DNA from: Sweltsa coloradensis
Lineage: Eukaryota; Arthropoda; Insecta; Plecoptera; Chloroperlidae
Reading direction: 5' to 3'
NCBI GenBank assembly: GCA_024449915.1
Contig: JAMZAV010000442.1
Span: 186,001-250,000 of the forward strand
DNA: 64,000 bases
Below the pieces are notes generated by a model, which saw only the letters and a list, made by a program, of their open reading frames with translations, was not told the origin of the DNA and did not search any database. Both the position numbers and the translations under genes were made by a program. How positions within the stretch are numbered: the first letter of the stretch is position 1; each line of letters begins with the position of its first letter. Positions 57,801-64,000 of the stretch are shown piece after piece.

Positions 57801-58201
57801 TTCAACCCTAAGTGCATAGTGTCATCAAATGATGCCACATACTTATCATCCATATTTAGCTGTCATTTTTTAAAACTTTTTAGATCTACATCAACAATAT
57901 TAATAAGTGTGTTTAAAATATAAATAATTTATCGTGCCTTTATATTCGGTCGAATGACGTGACTAATTGTGCAAAAAACATGTGACATTAAGTCAACAAT
58001 GAATATTGGGGGTGTGGACAAAAGAACAGCTCAATTCCTTGTCCCGTCACGTGCTGCTACGTAGCGGATTTTTTCAGAAGTACTAAACGGCATCACTTGT
58101 GTATTCTATGCATTTGTGGCACGAAATTTGTATTTTATCTCATTAAATATAATTAAAATATAAGTGGCATCATATGACGCCTCTATGCGGGGAGAGGTTA
58201 A
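57801..58201. mobile_element. Probable piggyBac-like MITE
   Basis: The left end CCCTAAGTGCATAGTGTCAT, CAAATGATGCCAC and right end GTGGCATCATATGACGCC, TCTATGCGGGGAGAGG are inverted copies. The right side is followed by TTAA; the left is preceded by TTCAA, a damaged TTAA. The CC(C/T) start next to TTAA fits piggyBac ends. Non-coding. Confidence 0.5.
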
Positions 58202-58204
58202 TTA

Positions 58205-58620
58205 ACAACTAAAATTTAATTTGTCCCCGTTATTATTCGAGAAACGCAAACATTCTTGGCTATAAACGGACTTTTTTGAATATTAATCAAGCTCGATCAA
58301 GCTGATATACAAGAACTATTGTTCATTTTCTAGATGTATTCACATTGGAGGAAAATATGTATTCTGCTGGGGAAGTAGTTACGTAAACGTTATTAAACCT
58401 GCGTCTTTTAGTATCGTTTTCTTTTAACATGGTTCCGACGAGATTGCATAAATTCGAAATTATGAACCTTATATGAATTTGTTAACGAAATGTTGTTTTA
58501 AATTGTATTATTAAAAAGTTTTCATCCACTAAAAAGTTTGAATACTATGCTTTATTAAGAGTGAAGATCTTTTTTTACAGAACATTGTAATTTTATTTTA
58601 ATTCCAGAGAGTTAATTAAG
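58205..58620. other. Unassigned AT-rich region
   Basis: No feature recognised. Confidence 0.4.
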
Positions 58621-58622
58621 AA

Positions 58623-58898
58623 CTAGGGAAACGCCAAAGTCGTTGTTAAACGAGTGAGTGAGCCATGTGTTGAGTACCCGGTAAAATTACTTTTCTTCCC
58701 CCTACCTAAGGCCTCTCTAGCCTATCATAGGCTAGAGAGGCGCATTATGACCTTACAGTTGACGCGCCCGTATACCAACTAAACTTAAAAAAACTATTAT
58801 TTATACGAATATAATTATCAAACTTAAATGCAAATGTTCCCGGGTACTCAACACATGACTCGCTCACTCGTCTAAGAACGACTTTGGCATTTCCCTAG
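58623..58898. mobile_element. F2, fold-back element with two rolling-circle-type 3' ends
   Basis: Left CTAGGGAAACGCCAAAGTCG and right CGACTTTGGCATTTCCCTAG, then TTGTTAAACGAGTGAGTGAG against CTCGCTCACTCGTCTAAGAA, and GTGTTGAGTACCCGG on both sides. A central palindrome (CCTCTCTAGCCTATCATAGG and inverse, about 58710-58742) is followed by GCGCATTATGACC and GTTGACGCGCCC, shared with F1 and with 3.43 kb. Followed by T. Confidence 0.72.
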
Positions 58899-58907
58899 TC
58901 TAGTTGG

Positions 58908-58987
58908 CTAAAGCGACCTTATAGCCCAAATGTGGGAGACATGGGTCCAATCCCCTGGTCAGAAAAGATTTTGAAATTTCTAGATTG
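58908..58987 (+). mobile_element. tRNA-like SINE fragment
   Basis: TTGGCTAAAGCGACCTTATA, GTGGGAGACATGGGTCCAAT, CCCCTGGTCAG reads as box A, anticodon arm and box B-like order. It is truncated at the point where H13 begins. Confidence 0.45.
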
Positions 58988-59600
58988 TTGGATGAGCGAA
59001 GCGAAGACTTCAATTTGACTTTCTGTTTTTTTTTTCACTTACGTTACCCCAAGAAAAATAGCTCGGGTATTTTGTTTTTTGTTAGTTTTTTCTGTCTGTC
59101 TGTTCGCACGCTCTACCGGGCAAACGGCATATGCGATCTTGATAAAAATTGGAGGGGACCTTCGTTTTCTCTGAACTTAGACTTGCCACGTTTTTGGGTA
59201 CAACCGAAGAAATATTTCTCATGAATATCGTACTTTTACGATTTTTTTCGAGTTTTAGTGCGATATTTTCGTGACATTTGGGCTGATTCTGACCAAACGG
59301 GTGGGGCTACAACGTTCATATTTCACATGAACATTAAGGTTATGTTGATGTAGTGCTTTTTGAAAGAAAAACTTAAAACAATTATCCAGAATCCATATAA
59401 ATAGGCCCTAAGGGTTTATAATTAAGTTTTTTGAGGTATTTAATAACAATTAAGAAGTAATACTAGAAACTTGACAACAATCACCTACAATTGAGTTCAA
59501 AAAATCACTTGATAAGTTAAGAGATCCCACGCAAAATAAAAACTTACAAAAAAGCTCATCCATCAACGCGACTAAAAAAAGCGTTTGCGAAGCTTCCTAG
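58988..59600 (+). mobile_element. H13, near full-length rolling-circle element
   Basis: Starts TTGGATGAGCGAAGCG; 3' part CTCATCCATCAACGCGACTA, GCGTTTGCGAAGCTTCCTAG then T. Core blocks all present (TCTGTCTGTC, CTCTACCGGGCAAACGGCAT, CAAACGGGTGGGGCTAC). A short T-rich insertion follows the 5' start. 613 bp. Confidence 0.87.
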
Positions 59601-60163
59601 TATTTAAAAAATTATTAAACATGTTTTGAAATGCATATAACGCAGTGTAGTCTATCATCTGTGACAATACTATGGAAAACATAGCCAGTACAAAAATACG
59701 TGTAAATATTGAAAGGTTAACTCAATCTCCGAGCGGAATTTAGGGATACCTTGGGCGTGCAAAATTTGATCCACCGTGGGCAAGGCATTTCACGGCCAGG
59801 CAAATAACAAACAAAAAATATGTTTTCAAAGTCTAAACAATTGTCGTTAAAATAATTTCTAAGCATTGGAAGCCTATTTTTCAATTTATTATTTCTTGTA
59901 GGTTTAAATCGCAATGGATCTTGCTGATTTTGTTAGCAGTTCTCAAGTAAACTCGTACCGGATGCCTGTTTAAAATTTCAGCTTAATCTGTTGAGCGATT
60001 CGGCTGATTTTCAACGTCCACACACGCACACACACACACACGCACGCACGCACGCACGCACATACACACACACACACACGCGCGCGCGCGCACGCAGACT
60101 AACAGAACAAGCGCCGTTTAAGTTGAATGGAGACCACTCCGTTCGCTGCGCTCACTCGTTTAA
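59601..60163 (-). mobile_element. E2, E-family element with (GT)n core
   Basis: Minus strand: A then TTAAACGAGTGAGCGCAGCG at the 5' end, a GT/GCGT microsatellite (60020-60096), AGCCGAATCGCTCAACAGAT, AAGCTGAAATTTT and a 3' body matching E1. The start TTAAACGAGTGAGCG is almost the exact inverse of the sub-terminal repeat in the F elements (CGCTCACTCGTCTAA), suggesting that E and F ends belong together. It abuts the CCTAG end of H13. Confidence 0.65.
60020..60096. repeat. (CA)n/(CACG)n microsatellite
   Basis: CA, CACG and CG repeats in alternation, inside E2. Confidence 0.95.
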
Positions 60164-60164
60164 T

Positions 60165-60420
60165 AACATTGTTAGTATTTTGCACATTTATCACAATTTA
60201 GATATTAACATCTGTTTGAACGAATGCTTAGATAATTTAGAAAGAAACTAAAATGGTACGATGTTAATTTTATTCAACCTTATATTAATAAACTTTTCTT
60301 GTTTCTCAATCTTGTTGGTAGTATTGTACTTGTTAAAGGTTTTTTGTATACAAACACGAAATATAGTACAAAATATACAAAAGGTTTAAGGTGCAAATTG
60401 AATATTCGCATCATATTTTC
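60165..60420. other. Unassigned AT-rich region
   Basis: No feature recognised. Confidence 0.4.
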
Positions 60421-60423
60421 TCT

Positions 60424-60842
60424 TGGTTGGTCTTGTTGTTAGCATATGTGCTTCCAATGCAGAAGGTCCATGGTTCGATTCCCGCCAAAGTCAGAAGTTT
60501 TTTAACTTCTGATTTGGACTTAAGTCCATCAGTTCGTGTCTTAGGAGTTTGTAAACGGTGACTTTGGAGCCGTCCTAGCAACGAAGCACATAATAAACTC
60601 ATAGTTATTCTGAATCGGCCTTGTTGATTCTGGCGTTGATCCGCGGGTGTTCGCACTGTCCATACCACTGATTGCTACATTTCCTATTAAAAATATCGAT
60701 CTTTGGTTGGTTATCGCTCACTCGTCGATTGCGTTGGAGCCTACAGGGTAGGCTTAATCGCTTTGATTTACTGCCCCCACTGAAAATCAGTTATAAAACT
60801 GAGTGGGTAGACTCTAAATACAATTTATTTATTTATTTATTT
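60424..60842 (+). mobile_element. SINE-A copy 3 (tRNA-derived)
   Basis: Head TTGGTTGGTCTTGTTGTTAG (slightly decayed), TTCCAATGCAGAAGGTCC and an intact box B GGTTCGATTCCCGCC. The body and hairpin tail (AATCAGTTATAAAACTGA, GACTCTAAATA, TTTA repeats) are near identical to copy 2. Confidence 0.86.
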
Positions 60843-60860
60843 TATAGATAGTTACAAGTG

Positions 60861-61482
60861 AGGCGGTGAGAACCAGAGTGGCCCAACCCTCAATTCCATT
60901 TAAGGGAGATATTGATGTTTGAAAATATTGCCATTTTGGTAATCATGTATACCTCTTATATTAAACTTTTAGTAATATGTGATATGCTAAACAATGTGAT
61001 GCATGAGAAGAGATTGCAAAATTAAATTCAAACTTTTGTTAACATTACTGATAAGGGTATCTAATGTGGCTTGGGCCACTCGGGTTTCAACATATTAAAA
61101 AAATACTTGCTCTTTAGTGGGTTAGGCCGTTAAATAATGCAACAAGCTATAATTAAATAGCAAAAACACTTCCCTCTTCCTTTATTTATCTCCCCAGAAT
61201 CTGTTTGTCTGGACGTGGTAGGCTCCATAACTCCCGAATGTCACAGCAGCTGACTGATTACGCGCGTTATAGTGGCTTGCATGTGGCTTGGGCCACTATG
61301 GCATGCTCATAAGGTAGTTTCAGCTGAAAGCCATAACAGACTACTAACGCTATCTATCGGAATTTTGTGAAAGGTGGGTTGGGCCAGTATGGAATATGAA
61401 GAACGAACCACCAGCAATAGCGGTAATTTAAAACACAATTTTGAAAAATATGTGGGTTGGGCCACTATGGTTCTCACCGCCT
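60861..61482. mobile_element. TIR element with repeated TTGGGCCA sub-terminal motifs
   Basis: Inverted ends AGGCGGTGAGAACCAGAGTG (left) and CACTATGGTTCTCACCGCCT (right), continuing as GCCCAACCC/GGGTTGGGC. Flanked by CAAGTG at 60855-60860 and 61483-61488 (6-bp duplication, or 4-bp AAGT if the end is one base longer). TTGGGCCA(C/G) recurs inside near 61073, 61286 and 61379, besides the right end, as if a transposase-binding repeat. 622 bp with no transposase frame. Superfamily unknown. Confidence 0.75.
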
Positions 61483-61494
61483 CAAGTGTGTGTA

Positions 61495-61730
61495 TAGTTC
61501 TGGGTTCAAGCCCCTGTCGAGGAAATTTTTAAGACAACTGATGTCAATGAATTAACAAGAATACATAACACATTATAAATAATAAGATAATAAGATAAAT
61601 TTCTCGATTTGGTTAGTCGAGAAACACTCCCGTAGGTGGAATTGATAATATGCAATACAATTTAGAAATTCAGAATTTTGGAAACCCGGGTTCGAACCAC
61701 AGTCGGAATGGATAATTTCGGAATTGTAAT
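61495..61730. mobile_element. SINE-C/SINE-like fragments
   Basis: GTTCTGGGTTCAAGCCCCTG is box-B-like. GTCGAGAAACACTCCCGTAG and AATATGCAATACAATTTAGA resemble the SINE-C tail at 30.8 kb. AACCCGGGTTCGAACCACAG, then TCGGAATGGATAAT resembles the head fragment at 34.06 kb. Overlapping relics; exact borders unclear. Confidence 0.4.
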
Positions 61731-61734
61731 AAAC

Positions 61735-62287
61735 ATTAATAAGAATGTCTTGATGGGAATGGTGGAAAACGAAATAGGAATGGATTCAAGGTAAGGCATG
61801 TGTATGCATACAATCAGAATATATTTTTGAAAATAGAAGTGCTACTTATGAAGAAGGATGGACTTAAATACTTTAACAAGTGTTTGCCATTGCTCGACAG
61901 AAAGAATTATTTACATGTGTACAAGCATACAATAAATAGCAAATATTAATTTACGTTACGTTTTGAACCCCTTTTCAATCCTTGGTAAAAGTCAAGTAAA
62001 ACGTCGTTACTGTTATTTATTGTTTATCCTTGTACATTGATTAACAAGACACTGCGTCGACGCTAGCAAATAATTTGCCAAAACACTTTAAAATCTACGT
62101 AGAAATCTCGTGCCGCGAAGAGCCTTGCTGAAGCATGTGAATATTTCAATGTAATGTATACCGATATTTGAATAATTTCGCTCTATTGCAACTGCTTTTC
62201 ATGAAAGTGATTTCGAAAGAAGTTATAATTTTATATATATATATTTTTTTTAAGACAGACATTTATTTAAAATGCAAAAAAAGTTTA
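61735..62287. other. Unassigned AT-rich region
   Basis: No feature recognised. Confidence 0.4.
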
Positions 62288-62390
62288 TTGGATGAGTGAA
62301 GCGAAGACTTCAATTTCACTTACCCCGAGAAAAATAGCTCTTTTTTTGTTTGTTTTTGTCTGTTTGTTTGCTCTCAACCGGACGAACGGC

Positions 62391-63026
62391 GAGGCTGCAA
62401 CTCGACTACAGGCCCGCTGAGCGTGGGAGGGGCCCACAGCAAGGCGTCGACCTCCGTGCATCCCGAGCCAGCACGCTCAGCTACCAACGCTCTGTGTACC
62501 ATCGAGCCAGCAGCCTATGGAACTTGCTCCCCAGTGAAATCAAAATTTTTCCATCCAAGGATTTTTACAAAGCTATAAACAGACTGTACACCTAAACCTA
62601 AAGCCGAACATAAAGACAACCCCGCATGATAATGGACATGATTCAGGAATACGATCGGACATGTTAGCATGATTAACTCCAAGGCCCCCATAGCTCTCAT
62701 CAATCACCCCATACTCATCCCACCTGTTATCTCATAATCATCACTTATTTAAGATCTTTTCCACAAATCAATTTTTGATTTTTAGTTTTTTAATTTAGTA
62801 GGTATTGATTTATATAATTATGTTACTTTCTTCAAACTAATCATTAATCTCTACTTTTAGTTTAATTTTATATGGATGCAGGACACCTATCTAGGTGGAT
62901 GGGATGTGGTCTAGCTTCTTGCATTCCTTTCTTCATGAGGCCAATACAATCTGCATGCATTTATGTGTATTGTGTATATGTACCATGTCTTATGATGATG
63001 AATAAATAATAATAATAATAATAATA
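62391..63026 (+). mobile_element. 5'-truncated LINE, 3' end inserted in H14
   Basis: The coding part to 62595 gives SYQRSVYHRASSLWNLLPSE, then FPSKDFYKAINRLY and a stop: the R...WN.LP..I....S...FK..L motif that ends the reverse-transcriptase ORF in several non-LTR clades. A 430-bp 3' UTR follows, ending in an AATAAATAATAATAA array. A trinucleotide tail instead of poly(A) is seen in some clades such as I and CR1-like elements; I cannot choose one. Confidence 0.78.
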
Positions 63027-63415
63027 ATGCGACCTTGACCAAATTTTCAGGGGACCTTCGAAATCTCAGAACTAAGATCTGACAAGTTTATGGGTACGAC
63101 TTTTTCGAGTTTTTATGCGATATTTTCGTGATACTTGAACCTCTTCCAACCACATGAGAGGGGCTACAACGTTCATACTTTACATGGACATTAATGTTAT
63201 GGTGATGTAGTGCCTTTAGAAAGAAAAAAATTGAAAACGTTAGCCATAATTCAAAGAAATAAATGATTTAATATAAGCCTTTTACAGGTGAATAATTAAC
63301 AACTATGGACTATGGATACAACTTACTATGGAAACTTGACAATAATCACCTACAATGCATTAAAAAAGCAAATATTTCGGCCTCGAGATATTTTACATTC
63401 TTTTGTTTGTTGGTG

Positions 63416-63803
63416 TTGGTATTACTATAGTAATTAATACTACTTTATAAAAATTATCCTAATGCATCAAAAATAATTTTGAAATGGAACTTGAAAAAGT
63501 AATGAGATCTCACGCATACTAAAAATGTAGTAATCATTGGTCAGAAATAGTCAACCAAAAAATCTCATCCATCAACGCGATTGGAAAAAGCGTTAGCGAA
63601 GCAGCCTAGTTGGTATTGCCATAGCAATTAATACTACCTTATAAAAATTATCCTAATTTAACAAAAATGATTTTGCCATGGAACTTGAAAAAGTAATGAG
63701 ATCTCACGCACACTAAAAATGTAGTAATCATTGGTCAGAAAAAGTCAATCAAAAAATCTCATCCATCAACGCGATTGGAAAAAGCGTTTGCAAAACGGCC
63801 TAG
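63416..63803 (+). repeat. 194-bp tandem duplication of the H 3' end
   Basis: Units 63416-63609 and 63610-63803 both begin TTGGTATT and end CCTAG, differing at a few positions. Confidence 0.88.
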
Positions 63804-63930
63804 TATCTAATACAATCTAGAAATAACAAAACCCACCATGAGCGTGGAACGACCTTGGATCTCCCACATTCCAGGTATAGGTGCCTTACAGGTAAGTAGG
63901 CCACCGACACGGTAAACCACTAACTTCTAA
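63804..63930 (-). mobile_element. SINE-C copy 2 (tRNA-like)
   Basis: Minus strand: GTGTCGGTGGCCTACTTACC, TGTAAGGCACC, GGGAGATCCAAGGTCG, then GGTGGGTTTTGTTATTTCTA, GATTGTATTAGATA, the same order as in the copy at 30.8 kb. Confidence 0.45.
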
Positions 63931-64000
63931 ATTGTAGAACCAATGAACATCTGAATGGATGAAATCATCTTTAATACTTTCATATTGAAGAATGTTTTTA

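Larger units (their letters stand above)
62288..63803 (+). mobile_element. H14, rolling-circle element split by a LINE and with tandem 3' ends
   Basis: The 5' part 62288-62390 (TTGGATGAGTGAAGCG after A) continues at 63027 with GCGACCTTGACC, exactly where other copies read ATATGCGATCTTGAT. The 3' part ends GCAGCCTAG at 63609 before T. A 194-bp direct copy (63610-63803) then repeats the last part, including CTCATCCATCAACGCG, hairpin and CGGCCTAG before T. Confidence 0.85.

Noticed and set aside
60861..61482. Assignment of the TIR element to a named superfamily
   Set aside because: The duplication length is ambiguous (4 or 6 bp) and the ends match none that I can name with confidence.

Overview
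This is AT-rich, repeat-dense, intergenic-looking DNA from a metazoan, most likely an invertebrate. The evidence is the range of animal-type elements: tRNA-derived SINEs, LINE fragments, a TG..CA LTR retrotransposon, hAT-, piggyBac- and mariner-type MITEs, a Penelope-like motif and many rolling-circle-type elements. Frequent TAGGCCTA words and long microsatellites fit an aquatic invertebrate or an arthropod, but I cannot place the species. I found no convincing host protein-coding gene, rRNA, intact tRNA or CRISPR array. The long open frames are microsatellite read-through, repeat DNA or transposon coding remnants.

The main component is a family of non-autonomous rolling-circle (Helitron/Helentron/DINE-like) elements, called H here, with about 14 copies of 0.26-1.5 kb. 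Each starts TTGGATGAG (or TTGAGCGAG), has a T/GTCT-rich microsatellite-prone core, repeats the start sequence inverted near the 3' end, and finishes with an AACGC..GCGTT hairpin and CCTAG. Copies sit between A and T. One copy lies in a tandemly repeated host segment whose sister unit is an empty site, and the comparison shows no target-site duplication. Related families (E, F, G) reuse the same 3' end or core.

Layout: 0-9 kb holds a fold-back repeat, two 8-bp-TSD MITEs, a TTAA MITE, LINE-like tails, H copies and a 0.58-kb dispersed repeat R. 9-16 kb holds a G-family end, a (GTCT)n element, a SINE-A copy, a hammerhead-like Penelope motif and an unknown 1.2-kb TIR element. 16-31 kb holds a hAT MITE, simple repeats, a 17-bp minisatellite, H copies, SINE-A, and an H copy interrupted by a 601-bp long-armed fold-back MITE. 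31-42 kb holds H, E, F and SINE copies and a LINE remnant. 43-51 kb holds a broken gypsy-type Gag fragment and a complete 6.4-kb minus-strand LTR retrotransposon without recognisable pol. 52-64 kb holds a (GTCGTT)n repeat, a G-family end, a tandem triplication carrying an H insertion, more MITEs, H/E/F copies, SINE-A, a 622-bp TIR element, and an H copy split by a LINE 3' end.

No genes act together here. The biology is transposon nesting and modular reuse of termini. Nested insertions give a relative order: H copies predate the fold-back MITE (29.9 kb) and the LINE (62.4 kb), and the LTR element is young (roughly 1% LTR divergence).
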